From positions 1,116,001-1,180,000 of the forward strand of contig JBFONV010000001.1 in the NCBI GenBank assembly GCA_040779335.1: a stretch of 64,000 nucleotides of DNA, read 5' to 3'. The position numbers and the translations under genes were made by a program. Below the pieces are notes generated by a model that was not told the origin of the DNA, did not search any database, and worked only from the letters and a program-made list of their open reading frames with translations. Source of the DNA: JBFONV01 sp040779335. Its GTDB lineage: Bacteria > Pseudomonadota > Gammaproteobacteria > Enterobacterales > Alteromonadaceae. Shown here piece by piece: positions 27,445 through 37,267 of the stretch (within the stretch, counting starts at the first letter, position 1; every line of letters starts with the position of its first letter).

Positions 27445-29877
27445 TTAAAAGAACGAATATTTGACGTTAATACCTACCGTTAACGGACGTGATATGAGCT
27501 CATTACGTCTTATATTGGCTGCACCTTCTCCGGGATTTAATGGTGGTGTATTAACAATACCTTCTGCATTAAACATATTGTTGACGTACAGTCTAAATGC
27601 CCAATTGTCGATTTCTGCGGCCACATAGCTGTTCCACATTGAATAACCATCCGTTATGGTACTCAGTGCCGGATTAAGCTGTGAACGGGCATCAGTGCGA
27701 TAGCTGCCATTGACACCATAAATCACATACCAGTCACCGACTTCTTGAGTATAATTAACATCAAGTGAGGCGGTATGTTTAGAGACACCGGGTAGGCGCT
27801 GATCTTTTACCTCAAGAGGGTCAATACCTGCTTCAGTCAATTTTTCAACTGACGGATTAGTTAATATCGCATCAACATAACTATAGCCAACGGTCACATC
27901 TAAGCCATTGTCAAACATCGTATTGAGCTCAACTTCAAGTCCTTGGCTTTCAGCTGTACCGGCATTGACCACGGCAGCTAGGGCGTATGGCGTCACCAGT
28001 GTATCTAGCTGAATATCGTTCCATTCAATATCAAATAATGCAACGCTGTAACGTAATTGGTCTAATTGTCCTTTAATGCCCAATTCCATATTAATGACTT
28101 CATCAGGCGCGTAGGTGTACAAATTGGTATTGGTAAATACTTCTTCGCCATCAGGAAAGTCAGGATTACTGAAATCTAAAACACTTACTGGTAACGCGTT
28201 AGCCCCACCGCGTCTAAAACCCTCTGAGCGGGTAAAGTAAAGCATCGCTTCGTTTGACAATTGATATGAAGTATTGAATTTGAACAAGGTATCGTTAGCG
28301 TCTATCGATCTGCTGACACGTGATACGGTATCAACAAAAAATGCGCCGTTGGCTTGCTCATTTTCAAAGGTTTGGTCAAAGCTTCTAAAGCCACCCGTCA
28401 TTTGCCATTGATCTGTTATTTGCCATGACAGCTCGCCAAAAATGGCGTTATCTTGGAAATTAGCCGTCGATTGACTTAAAAAGTTTTGATCATGCTGCGG
28501 TTGTAAGCCCATCGGGTCGCTAACCCCAAAAATGCCTAAACCACAATCCTCACGGCCCGCTTCAAAGCACGCACCAGACCAGTCAGTGTAACCAGGGTAA
28601 AAATCGGCGGATGAAACTTTGGTGTCTTGATCCATATAAAATGCGCCGACAACCCAATTAAATGTACTGTCATTGTTAGAGACTAAACGCATCTCGACAA
28701 TGTTAGCTTCATCATTGGTTGCCGAGGTGTTGTATACAAATGGGCGCGGCATAACGCCATAGCTATAGGAGTAAAAACCAAAGGCTTCATAGCTGCCAGT
28801 AACGTCAGTTTTAAATGCTTGCTCTGAGGTATAAGTAGAAACAGACGTCGTTAATGTGGCAAAACCTAAGTTAACTTCAACATCTAACGACATTAAATCG
28901 GTTTCACCAGAGTAAGGTTCGTCGGCTAATGATGCTGTGTCATAATCACCTAAGTCTTGATAATCGACGGCTCGAGCAGGATTGCCACCTGAGTTATCTT
29001 TTTGATAGTTATACGCTAATGTCGCTTTCACATCATCGTTAGGTTGCCATAACGCAGCGATGCGCCCATAGCTAGAATCTTCATCATTAATGCCTGATTT
29101 GCTTGCAAATGCGGCTGCGCCATCAAGGTATTCATTAGTGTCAGCGGCTTGAGGAATACCATTAGTATCAAATTGATATTGGTACGGTTGGTCTATCCAG
29201 CCAGCAGAATCGGAACGACCAATATTTGCTCGAACCGCTAACGTGTCGGTTAGGGCTAAGTTAACAACGGCATTAACTTCAGAGTTAAAGCCATCACCGT
29301 TTTTAGTTTGTGATAAGTCAGTTGATAGTTCGAACTCAGTACCGTCTAAACGAGGCATGTTAGGAATAAATCGTAATGTGCCCCCTAGCGAACCTGAACC
29401 ATAAAGTGTGCCTTGAGGACCTCGTAATACTTCAACTCGGTCAAGGTCATAAAATCGAATATTGGCAAAAAGCGGTGTTTCACCTACGTAAGTTGAAACG
29501 CCTGGAGCCGTATATAACGGGCTTGAAATACGACCATCTTCCGTGCTCAGGCCACGCATAGCAATACTAGTAGAAAATGCCCCTGAGCGGGCGCCGCGAT
29601 CAGTATATGAAATTCCCGGTAAACGCTTGGTTAAATCTCCCAGGCTTGAAATGCCGGCTTGTTTAAGTGCATCACCGCCAATGGCCGAAATATTATAAGG
29701 AACACTAGTGATACTTTGTGAACGGCGGGTAGCGGTTACTGAGATAACTTCCATCTCTTTTTTTTCTTCTACATTGGAATCAACGTCATTTTCAGCTGCA
29801 TAGACAATACCACTGCAGGCCATTGCTATAGAGCTTGCTAATAACGTTGCTGTAAATTTTTTGGGAGATTTATTCAT
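27445..29877 (-). CDS. TonB-dependent outer-membrane receptor
   Basis: An 810-residue outer-membrane active-transport protein. A signal peptide ends near residue 27 (IVYA-AEN). A TonB-box-like EVISVTATRR (about residues 43-52), a plug domain (about 55-165, with PQGTLYGSGSLGG) and a 22-stranded barrel ending in an aromatic residue (KYSFF) are seen. The style resembles receptors for carbohydrates, peptides or unknown compounds rather than siderophores; the substrate cannot be read off. It has a good ribosome binding site (AAGGTGG). The downstream neighbour is the sulfotransferase. Confidence 0.93.
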   Translation of the reverse strand: MNKSPKKFTATLLASSIAMACSGIVYAAENDVDSNVEEKKEMEVISVTATRRSQSITSVPYNISAIGGDALKQAGISSLGDLTKRLPGISYTDRGARSGAFSTSIAMRGLSTEDGRISSPLYTAPGVSTYVGETPLFANIRFYDLDRVEVLRGPQGTLYGSGSLGGTLRFIPNMPRLDGTEFELSTDLSQTKNGDGFNSEVNAVVNLALTDTLAVRANIGRSDSAGWIDQPYQYQFDTNGIPQAADTNEYLDGAAAFASKSGINDEDSSYGRIAALWQPNDDVKATLAYNYQKDNSGGNPARAVDYQDLGDYDTASLADEPYSGETDLMSLDVEVNLGFATLTTSVSTYTSEQAFKTDVTGSYEAFGFYSYSYGVMPRPFVYNTSATNDEANIVEMRLVSNNDSTFNWVVGAFYMDQDTKVSSADFYPGYTDWSGACFEAGREDCGLGIFGVSDPMGLQPQHDQNFLSQSTANFQDNAIFGELSWQITDQWQMTGGFRSFDQTFENEQANGAFFVDTVSRVSRSIDANDTLFKFNTSYQLSNEAMLYFTRSEGFRRGGANALPVSVLDFSNPDFPDGEEVFTNTNLYTYAPDEVINMELGIKGQLDQLRYSVALFDIEWNDIQLDTLVTPYALAAVVNAGTAESQGLEVELNTMFDNGLDVTVGYSYVDAILTNPSVEKLTEAGIDPLEVKDQRLPGVSKHTASLDVNYTQEVGDWYVIYGVNGSYRTDARSQLNPALSTITDGYSMWNSYVAAEIDNWAFRLYVNNMFNAEGIVNTPPLNPGEGAANIRRNELISRPLTVGINVKYSFF

Positions 29878-30252
29878 GTTTCCACCTTATAGAAGTTATT
29901 TTATAGTGTTTTGTTATTTGCCAAAACTTGTTGATAACGACAGTACATTTTTTAGCAAATTTGATAAAACAAAGATTTTTAATTAAATAGGTGAAAAAAA
30001 TTAATAGTTAAAACGAAGTACTATATATATTTAGGCGTATATATGGGGATTTGATGGTCTACTTATTAAGAACCATTAAAATTATTAATAAAACCTGATA
30101 AAAACTTTCAATTGTCAGTAGTGTTAAACCCGCGTAATTTTATCGTCAACATTCTTAGTTTTAGTGAAAGCTAGTGAAAGCAAGCAAGCAAGCAAGCGAG
30201 AAGAGCATGACGAACTGATGAATTACTTAAACAGATTACCTACGGATCATAA
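29878..30252. other. Divergent region, TonB receptor / GNAT
   Basis: 375 bp without a gene, very A/T-rich near the receptor (TATATATATTTAGGCGTATATAT around 30025), which probably holds its promoter. A tetranucleotide tract of four CAAG units lies at 30181-30196, just upstream of the GNAT gene. Confidence 0.45.
30181..30196. repeat. CAAG tetranucleotide repeat (4 copies)
   Basis: Four perfect CAAG units, preceded by a related GAAAG. It lies about 57 bp upstream of the GNAT start. Short tandem repeats can vary by slippage, but four units is few. Confidence 0.6.
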
Positions 30253-30720
30253 ATGAATATTGCTATACGGAAACCAAAATTAACCGATCGCAGTGTATGG
30301 AAAGAACTATGGCATCAATATTTGGTGTTTTATAAATCAGCAGACTTTCAAGAGGAATTAACCGAATTACTATGGCAAAGAATTCATACCGTAGAAAACC
30401 CTATTAACTGTTTAGTTGCTCAATGTATTGAAAGCGGCAAGCTATTGGCCTTTGTTCACTATCTTCCGCATGCAGACACATGGCAAAAATTTCCAGTGTG
30501 TTACATCCAAGATCTCTTTGTATCGCCTCAGGCTCGTGGGAATGGTATGGGAGAGCAATTAATAAAGACCGTTATAGAGCGAGCGAAAGAGCTGGGTTGG
30601 CAAGATGTTTATTGGCAAACGCAATATGATAACGATCTCGCCAGAGGGTTATACGATAAATTAACCGGTGGAACCGATGGCTATGTTACCTATCGGTTAC
30701 CTACCATAAGTAAACTATAG
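30253..30720 (+). CDS. GNAT-family N-acetyltransferase
   Basis: A 155-residue acetyl-CoA-dependent acyltransferase. The acetyl-CoA-binding motif is LFVSPQARGNGMGEQLI (about residues 86-102; Q/R-x-x-G-x-G/A pattern), followed by a helix and the closing YxKLTG segment. Enzymes of this family acetylate amines, amino acids or protein N-termini; the substrate is unknown. It is followed by an MFS gene on the same strand after 122 bp, which is suggestive but not a tight operon. Confidence 0.85.
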   Translation: MNIAIRKPKLTDRSVWKELWHQYLVFYKSADFQEELTELLWQRIHTVENPINCLVAQCIESGKLLAFVHYLPHADTWQKFPVCYIQDLFVSPQARGNGMGEQLIKTVIERAKELGWQDVYWQTQYDNDLARGLYDKLTGGTDGYVTYRLPTISKL

Positions 30721-30842
30721 CGATTCAATCGTTATCATCATCAACACAGACTAATAGAAAATTAGTATAAAAGGCGTCTCAAGTTTTATCAGCGGCAGTG
30801 GTTGCTTTAAAAGTAAAGCGCGAAAGATAGAGGAATAATGAT

Positions 30843-32027
30843 ATGGGTTCAAAAATTAATATGCGCATGCTGTGGATGGGACTGCTTGGGTCAATAACGG
30901 TATTACCGGTACTGATTTTACCTAATTTGGTGGGAAGTGTTGTCGATGAATTTGGCTTTACAGAAACACAGGCGAGCACAGCAGCGTCGTTAAACTTTAT
31001 TGCCGGAGCGATAATTGCTCTTGTTATGGCGTTTAATATTCGCCGTTTAAATTTACAAAAAGTCGCGGTGTTCAGTTTGTTTTTGGCCGCCATGAGTGAT
31101 TTTTTATCTGGTTACACTGGTGATAATGTCTATTTGTTTATGGCGATGAGAGCACTTGCGGGGTTTGGTCAAGGGGCTGCTTATACCGCGGTAATGAGTT
31201 CTATTGCTCGCACGAACGATCCTGATCGCGGTTACGGTATGCTAATGACCATGCAATTTGCTCTTAGCGCAATTGGGCTTTATTTAATCCCCTTGATTTT
31301 GCCCTTAGTCGGAATTAAAGGAATGTTTGTTGGTTTAACCGTGATGGACATTATCGGTGTTTTTATGGCACTAAAACTGATTTCGAGTAAACGAGGTCTT
31401 GATAGTCATGTTCACGATGAAAATGATTTAAGCCAAGTTGAGTGGAAAGTAATTTTTAGTGGCGCAGCCATCATGGTTATTTTAGGGTTGTGTTTTTTAG
31501 AAGCAGCAATGACCGCACAGTTTTCATTTACCGAGCGCGTTGCTACTCAGCGACTGGAAATGGCACCTGAATCAGTGGGCAGCATTTTAGCCATTGCTTC
31601 ATTGTTGGGAGTACCGGGTGGATTTGGTTGTGTGTTATTAGGTACACGTTTCGGGCGTGCAATACCGCTATTTATCGGATTAACGGCTTCTGTTGTTGGC
31701 GTCGTTCTGCTGACCATGGCACAAGGCCCCGTTTTGTACAGCATCTCCGCTTATATTCTAGGTTTTACTTGGGCGTTTACGCTGCCTTATTACCAAGCAG
31801 CCCAAGCAGCGCTGGACCCACATGGCAGTGTCGTCGCCGCAGGATCTTTCTCTGGTACCATGGGAAATGCTGCCGGTCCTGGTTTGGCAGGTCTTGCAGT
31901 ATTGTTTGGCGGATATGATGCCGTATTGTTAATGGCAGGGACTATGTTGATGGTCAGTATCTTTTGTATTCCCAATTTAATATTTAAAATTCGGAAATTT
32001 GAAAGTAGCGCCAATGCGATCGTTTAA
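30843..32027 (+). CDS. Major facilitator superfamily transporter
   Basis: A 394-residue inner-membrane protein with about 12 membrane segments and a central cytoplasmic loop near residues 185-200 (SSKRGLDSHVHDENDL). The first half has the ALAGFGQGAAYTAVM stretch typical of MFS helix 4-5. A single AGAGGA ribosome binding site precedes the ATG. The substrate is unknown; its position before an amidohydrolase gene suggests uptake or export of a related compound. It is followed by a terminator at 32062-32085. Confidence 0.88.
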   Translation: MGSKINMRMLWMGLLGSITVLPVLILPNLVGSVVDEFGFTETQASTAASLNFIAGAIIALVMAFNIRRLNLQKVAVFSLFLAAMSDFLSGYTGDNVYLFMAMRALAGFGQGAAYTAVMSSIARTNDPDRGYGMLMTMQFALSAIGLYLIPLILPLVGIKGMFVGLTVMDIIGVFMALKLISSKRGLDSHVHDENDLSQVEWKVIFSGAAIMVILGLCFLEAAMTAQFSFTERVATQRLEMAPESVGSILAIASLLGVPGGFGCVLLGTRFGRAIPLFIGLTASVVGVVLLTMAQGPVLYSISAYILGFTWAFTLPYYQAAQAALDPHGSVVAAGSFSGTMGNAAGPGLAGLAVLFGGYDAVLLMAGTMLMVSIFCIPNLIFKIRKFESSANAIV

Positions 32028-32061
32028 TTTTTACTGAATAGTTAAATTTACACCTTATTTT

Positions 32062-32085
32062 AAAGCGCATATCTGGCGCTTTTTT
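32062..32085 (+). terminator. Terminator after MFS gene
   Basis: Hairpin AAAGCGC-N7-GCGCTTT with a T-run, 34 bp past the stop. Confidence 0.8.
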
Positions 32086-32168
32086 GCGTGCTTGAAAAAT
32101 GAATAAAACATTAAATTTACTAATGAATTCAATGCTTTTTTTTCAATTGTTTTGTTTGTTAGGCCAAT

Positions 32169-32220
32169 GTTAGTTTGTTTTATGTACTGCCTAAAGTAGT
32201 ACTTTTTAAAACAAACTAAC
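32169..32220. promoter_or_regulatory. 13-bp inverted repeat upstream of amidohydrolase
   Basis: GTTAGTTTGTTTT and its exact complement AAAACAAACTAAC flank 26 bases that include AGTACT-like sequence, ending 32 bp before the amidohydrolase start. Size and location fit an operator for a dimeric repressor or activator; a mRNA leader hairpin is the alternative. Confidence 0.55.
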
Positions 32221-32252
32221 TAACAAAAAATTATAATTAAAAAGGTTTATTT

Positions 32253-33965
32253 ATGAACAAAACAAACAAAACAATCGTTATTGCTTCGGTTTTATTGGCT
32301 GCGTTAAGTAGCTGTTTAACACAAGCGGCAGTAAAAGCTGACTTAGTGATCCATAATGCAAAAGTTTATACCGTTGATGATCAAGGAACTATCGCTAAAG
32401 CTATTGCGGTTAAAGGTAATGAAATTATCTATGTTGGCAATAATATTGGTGTCGATAAGCATATCGCCAATTACACTAAAATTATTGATGCAAAAAAGCG
32501 GCTCGTTCTTCCTGGGCTGCATGATGTGCATACTCACCCACTTGAAGCGGGTGATACCGTATTGTCATGCGCACTCACCCCAACTAATACCATTGCCCAA
32601 CATGTGGCAACAGTTAAAGCATGTCAACCGGGTAGTACTGGTTGGATTTTAGGTTGGGGATACAACGTTCATACGTTAGTAGACGCCAGTAACGATCCTA
32701 GCAGTTATTTAGATCAGGTATCTACTACGACACCAATTGCCATTATGTCGCAAACGTCTCACTCTATGTGGGTAAATACCGCTGGACTTAACGCATTGGG
32801 GATCAACGCTAACACCGTAAATCCTTCTGGTGGCGTTATTGTAAAAAATGCAGCAGGGCAACCTAATGGATTAATGCTAGATACAGCCGGCGACATGGTG
32901 TTACATGAGGTGTTAGCCAATCCAAGCAATGCAGATAAAAATGCAAGCTATCAAGGGCTGCTGTGGGCACTAAATGAGTTCAAGAAAAACGGTGTCACTT
33001 CAATCGCGAATGCGCGCTTGTATTGGAAGCGTGAATACCTAGATGCGTGGAAGAAAGCAGATTATAACTATAGGTTAACGGCGCGTGCGGTCATGGCATT
33101 ATGGCTTTACCCTGAAGATCTAAATGACGACGTGCAAATAGCGACCTTAAAGTCGATGTATAGCAATGATCCTAATTCCTTCTTACGCGTAAGTCAGATC
33201 AAAATGTATAGTGACGGTTTATCAACAAATACGACTGCAGCGTTACTTGAACCTTATGTTCATAATGCAGGCATGGATATAGGCAGCAATGTTGGCTTGA
33301 ACTATGTTGATGAAAATCGTATGACGCATTTTATTGCTGAGTTAGAAAAAGCAGGCTTTGACGTATTGATACATACCATAGGCGATCGAGGTGTACGTGA
33401 GTCGCTTAATGCGATAGAAGCCGCTGAACAAATTAACGGGGATATTGGTCGAGTTCGTCGCCATCGACTAACTCATGTAGAGTACGTAAATAGTAACGAT
33501 ATCAACCGTTTTGCTAACTTGGGTATTACAGCAGATTTCCAAGTAGCAGGTAATTGGACGTTACCGGGTCATGAAGATCCGTTAGAAGCCTCTTTACTCG
33601 GCCCAGTGCGAACCAGCGAACACATCCCAGTACGTGACATATACAATACCGGCGCAAATATCACGTTAAGCAGTGATTGGGACGTTAGCACTAACAACCC
33701 ATTTGTTGGCATGATGAATTCATTGCAACGTGAACATCAAAGTTTACCTAATATTGAGTCAGCGATAGAGGCTTACACTATTAATGGTGCATTCTCATTA
33801 GGACAAGAAAATCGTGTTGGTTCAATTGAAGTGGGTAAATTGGCAGATTTTGCTATTGTCGATCAAGACATATTAACCATACCAACCAATCAAATTGGCA
33901 ATACTAAAAATTTAATGACCATTTTAGACGGTGAAGTCATCTACAAAAACACTCAGAAATGGTAA
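32253..33965 (+). CDS. Exported amidohydrolase (YtcJ-like), copy 1
   Basis: A 570-residue metal-dependent hydrolase of the amidohydrolase superfamily, YtcJ/AepA branch. The N-terminus is a signal peptide; a lipobox-like LAALSSC puts a possible lipid anchor at Cys21, or signal peptidase I may cut after TQA. The DVHTH motif (His93, His95) binds the first metal, and IGDRG and SSDWDVSTNNP carry later ligands. These enzymes split C-N bonds in amides or ureas, but the substrate is not known. It is preceded by a 13-bp inverted repeat and an MFS gene. A related copy lies at 43631-45364. Confidence 0.88.
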   Translation: MNKTNKTIVIASVLLAALSSCLTQAAVKADLVIHNAKVYTVDDQGTIAKAIAVKGNEIIYVGNNIGVDKHIANYTKIIDAKKRLVLPGLHDVHTHPLEAGDTVLSCALTPTNTIAQHVATVKACQPGSTGWILGWGYNVHTLVDASNDPSSYLDQVSTTTPIAIMSQTSHSMWVNTAGLNALGINANTVNPSGGVIVKNAAGQPNGLMLDTAGDMVLHEVLANPSNADKNASYQGLLWALNEFKKNGVTSIANARLYWKREYLDAWKKADYNYRLTARAVMALWLYPEDLNDDVQIATLKSMYSNDPNSFLRVSQIKMYSDGLSTNTTAALLEPYVHNAGMDIGSNVGLNYVDENRMTHFIAELEKAGFDVLIHTIGDRGVRESLNAIEAAEQINGDIGRVRRHRLTHVEYVNSNDINRFANLGITADFQVAGNWTLPGHEDPLEASLLGPVRTSEHIPVRDIYNTGANITLSSDWDVSTNNPFVGMMNSLQREHQSLPNIESAIEAYTINGAFSLGQENRVGSIEVGKLADFAIVDQDILTIPTNQIGNTKNLMTILDGEVIYKNTQKW

Positions 33966-34010
33966 TGACTGAGTTACTATTTAAGATAATCTAAGATTAT
34001 TTATATTGAT

Positions 34011-34040
34011 AAAAAAACCTGAGTTAACTCAGGTTTTTTT
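34011..34040. terminator. Bidirectional terminator, perfect 30-bp palindrome
   Basis: AAAAAAACCTGAGTT followed immediately by its complement gives T-runs on both strands. It sits between the convergent amidohydrolase and agmatine deiminase genes. Confidence 0.9.
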
Positions 34041-34105
34041 TATGTATGGCGATTGGCGATTAAAATAACTGTTCGTTGTTACCAATTAACCAAAAATATC
34101 ATGGT

Positions 34106-35143
34106 TTACACTGCAACTACTTTGGGTTGTTGTTGCGTGATGCAATGAATACCGCCGCCGCCAATGGCAATGTTATCAATCGACAACTGCACTATTTTAC
34201 GATCGGGGAATAAGCCTTGATATACGGCGCGAGCGCGCTCATCGGCAGGTACACCATATTTAGGCATGATCACAGCGCCATTAACCAACAGTGAATTTAA
34301 GTACGAAGTACAAAATTTATCACCTATGGTGTTACAGCCATGTGCATCTTCGATGTAAACAATGTCGATAGGGCGACCTTTGGCATCGGTTTGCCCACTT
34401 AACGCACGAATATTATCTTGCATAATATCAAACCAAGGGTGGTCAATATCATACGTTATTTCAGCTAAGACAACGCCAGGACGAATGTATTGTGCCAAAC
34501 CATCTATATGACCATTCGTTTCATCTTCATCAGCATTGCCTGGAACCCAAATCACTTTACTCGCGCCTAATGTCCGTAATAACTCTTGTTCGACTTCGCT
34601 TTTTGTCCAACCAGGGTTGCGGTTCGGATTAAGAAAACACGTTTCTGAGGTGATCACTGTGCCTTCCCCATCAACCAATACACCACCACCCTCGGCAATT
34701 AAATTTGAAACAAACGCCGCGGCGCTAGCCCGGGCTAAAATTTTCTCACCAATAGCATTGTCATTTTCAAAACTAGGGTAGGTTTCCCCCCAGGCATTGA
34801 ATGTCCACGCTGAGCCAGCAAGCTGACCTTGATCGTTGATCAAAAAGTTGGGGCCGGCGTCACGTGCCCAAGAATCATCGATTGGCGCAATGAATAACTC
34901 AATATCATCTCCCAACATCTCCCTTGCTTCATGCTCATCTTCAGGGTTCACCACCATAGTTAATGGCTCAAATTCGCGGATGGCTTTGGCAACTTTTACA
35001 TAGTCTTTTTTAGTCGCAACCAGATCAGGCCAGACGACTTTTCTGCATGGCCACATCATCCATGTGCGTTCATGAGGCTCCCATTCTGCTGGCATTCTAA
35101 AACCATAATCAACAGGTGATTTATTTATTGTGTCTATTGTCAT
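34106..35143 (-). CDS. aguA: Agmatine deiminase AguA
   Basis: AguA hydrolyses agmatine to N-carbamoylputrescine and ammonia. The 345-residue protein begins with the family pattern FRMPAEWEPHERTWMMWP, has the NGHIDG motif in mid-protein and ends with the nucleophile Cys334 in GGGGIHCITQQQP. It is slightly shorter than Pseudomonas AguA at the N-terminus. The next step (N-carbamoylputrescine amidase, AguB) is not in the window. It is followed upstream on the same strand by the aminotransferase gene, but a terminator lies between them. Confidence 0.93.
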   Translation of the reverse strand: MTIDTINKSPVDYGFRMPAEWEPHERTWMMWPCRKVVWPDLVATKKDYVKVAKAIREFEPLTMVVNPEDEHEAREMLGDDIELFIAPIDDSWARDAGPNFLINDQGQLAGSAWTFNAWGETYPSFENDNAIGEKILARASAAAFVSNLIAEGGGVLVDGEGTVITSETCFLNPNRNPGWTKSEVEQELLRTLGASKVIWVPGNADEDETNGHIDGLAQYIRPGVVLAEITYDIDHPWFDIMQDNIRALSGQTDAKGRPIDIVYIEDAHGCNTIGDKFCTSYLNSLLVNGAVIMPKYGVPADERARAVYQGLFPDRKIVQLSIDNIAIGGGGIHCITQQQPKVVAV

Positions 35144-35556
35144 TACTCACTCCAGGTCATGTCATTAGTGTTGTTTAATCAGTGCTTAATGACAGTGTTT
35201 TTTGGTTAAATTAATTCTGCCCAACTCGTCTGTGAAGCGCAATACAGCTGATGCCGCTAAATATTCACTACATTGATTAGTAAATTTAATAGATAAGTTT
35301 TTCACAAAAAAAATGAGATAAATCTCACTTTTTTATCAGCAGCTGCACAAGCAAAGTATTGAAAAAAATTGCTGGGGTATGCTTACGGATATCAGTAGGA
35401 AATTGCCATAAAAAAGAGTTTGCCCGAAAAAGCTAGGCAAACTCTGAGAGAAAATACTAAGGTACCCGAAATCAAATTAGGTTGAAAAATTGCCTGATAA
35501 TGCCGAAACATTTTTTATGCAAAAGCTTCGATAAATATAAGCGGTAATGTGAACCA
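35144..35556. other. Intergenic region aminotransferase to aguA
   Basis: 413 bp with no gene. It contains the terminator of the aminotransferase gene (35408-35446) and an A/T-rich stretch (35270-35345) that should be the promoter region of aguA. Confidence 0.5.
35408..35446 (-). terminator. Terminator after the aminotransferase gene
   Basis: Perfect 10-bp stem AGAGTTTGCC / GGCAAACTCT with an 11-base loop; on the minus strand it is followed by a T-run. Confidence 0.85.
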
Positions 35557-36969
35557 TTAACGTAAAAAACCATCATTTTTTAAGTCGACAATCGCTAACG
35601 TTATCGCTTCTCTTAGTGTTGTTGCTATGTCATCAATTTGCGCTTTAGAGATAATTAATGGTGGTGACATTACAATAATATTGCCAATAGGACGCACAAT
35701 AAGTCCAGCGTTTCGACAGTGTGTAAAAATACGATTTGCTATTGCCGCTTCAGGCGGTAATGGTGTCTTGGTTTCATTGTCGGCAACAAACTCTATGCCT
35801 AACATCAGGTGGCTACCACGAGAGTCACCATAAATAGGCAGGTCGGCGAGGGTTTTCATTTTCTCTTGAAAATAAGGACCAACATCTCTTACGTGTTCAA
35901 GCATATTCTCACGTTCAATGATCTCGATATTTTTTAACGCGGCAGCGCACGCAACAGGGTGACCAGAATAGGTATAGCCCATGGTTAATAAACCGCCGCC
36001 CGTTTTAGGGTCAGACACGACATTCCAAACGCTGTCTGAAATAATTGCCGCACCTAAGGGAATGTAACCAGAGCTAATACCTTTTGCGGTAATAATGATG
36101 TCAGGCTGCATGTCAAAAACAGCTTCTGATGCGAAAAAATGACCCAAACGACCAAAAGCCGTTACCACTTCGTCGGCAATATAAAGCATATCGTATTTTT
36201 GACATACGGCATGCATTGCTTGGTGATAGCCTTTTGGCGCGACCAAAACACCACCGGCGCCCATAATGGGTTCAGCGATAAAGGCGGCAACATTATGCTC
36301 GCCTAATTGCACAATGCGATTTTCAAATTCATCTACTAAGAATTGCGTGTATTCTGACTCACAAAGATGTTCAGCGCCCTTAGGACGGTGGAACATATCA
36401 GCTGCCGAAATGTGGTTGATCCAACTATCGGCAACGCGATCTAAATTATTTTTACAGCCATGAATACCCGTTAGGTTTGAGGCTACGTATGTCGAACCGT
36501 GATAAGCATTATTGCGCGCAATAATTTGTTTTTTATTACCTTTACCGCGAATGTTATTGTAGTAATGCACCAGCCTAATGGCGGAATCTACCGCTGTTGA
36601 GCCGCCACAGGTGTAAAAAACATGGTTGAGATCGCCAGGTGCCAATTCAGCGAGCTTTGCTGCTAATACTGCACCAGGTTCATTGGTGCTATGACCAAAT
36701 GGATTGTAGTACTGCATGTTTAATACTTGCTCGCTAATAGTATTAGCCATTTCTTTACGGCCATGACCAATATTTACGCACCATAAACCCGCAATACTGT
36801 CGAGGTATGACTTACCTTGCGCATCAATAACATGCATGCCATCCGCTTTTGCAATAACTTGGCTTCCTTCCTCGGCAAAACAAGTAAAATCAGTATAGGG
36901 ATGAATAAAATGATTCTTGTCCATTTCCCATATTTGTTGCGCGGAGTATTTTGCTGAATATGTTGTCAT
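35557..36969 (-). CDS. Class III PLP aminotransferase (putrescine/beta-alanine type)
   Basis: A 470-residue pyridoxal-phosphate aminotransferase that probably moves the amino group of a terminal diamine or omega-amino acid to pyruvate. Typical motifs are SIAGLWCVNIGHG, the YHGSTY segment, the cofactor-binding DEVVTAFGR and the Schiff-base lysine in IITAKGISSGYIPLGA. It resembles SpuC-type putrescine-pyruvate transaminases; taurine or beta-alanine transaminase is possible. The start is taken at 36969, where GAGG lies 6 bp upstream, rather than the ATG at 36981. It is divergent from the LysR gene, its likely regulator. Confidence 0.88.
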   Translation of the reverse strand: MTTYSAKYSAQQIWEMDKNHFIHPYTDFTCFAEEGSQVIAKADGMHVIDAQGKSYLDSIAGLWCVNIGHGRKEMANTISEQVLNMQYYNPFGHSTNEPGAVLAAKLAELAPGDLNHVFYTCGGSTAVDSAIRLVHYYNNIRGKGNKKQIIARNNAYHGSTYVASNLTGIHGCKNNLDRVADSWINHISAADMFHRPKGAEHLCESEYTQFLVDEFENRIVQLGEHNVAAFIAEPIMGAGGVLVAPKGYHQAMHAVCQKYDMLYIADEVVTAFGRLGHFFASEAVFDMQPDIIITAKGISSGYIPLGAAIISDSVWNVVSDPKTGGGLLTMGYTYSGHPVACAAALKNIEIIERENMLEHVRDVGPYFQEKMKTLADLPIYGDSRGSHLMLGIEFVADNETKTPLPPEAAIANRIFTHCRNAGLIVRPIGNIIVMSPPLIISKAQIDDIATTLREAITLAIVDLKNDGFLR

Positions 36970-37267
36970 CTTAAGCCTCATAGTGTTGATGTCTTTAAAG
37001 ATTTTTTGCTGTGGTGGAACGTTGCTTTTTCGAGTTCATAAAAAATGACTGTCACAGCGCTTAAATTTACTTATGCAGAATTTAGCGGTTAGTGATTGGA
37101 TAGACAAAGGATAAAAATTCAATGATTTGATTAAAAATTTTAATGTATTTTTTTGTTGGATTAACTTTAAACCGTTTTTAATGGCGTTATTAAAAATAAA
37201 AACTAGGTATTGATTAAAATATTTAATAGTATGCAAGTTCAGTTCGTTTGATTTTAAGGGCAATAGC

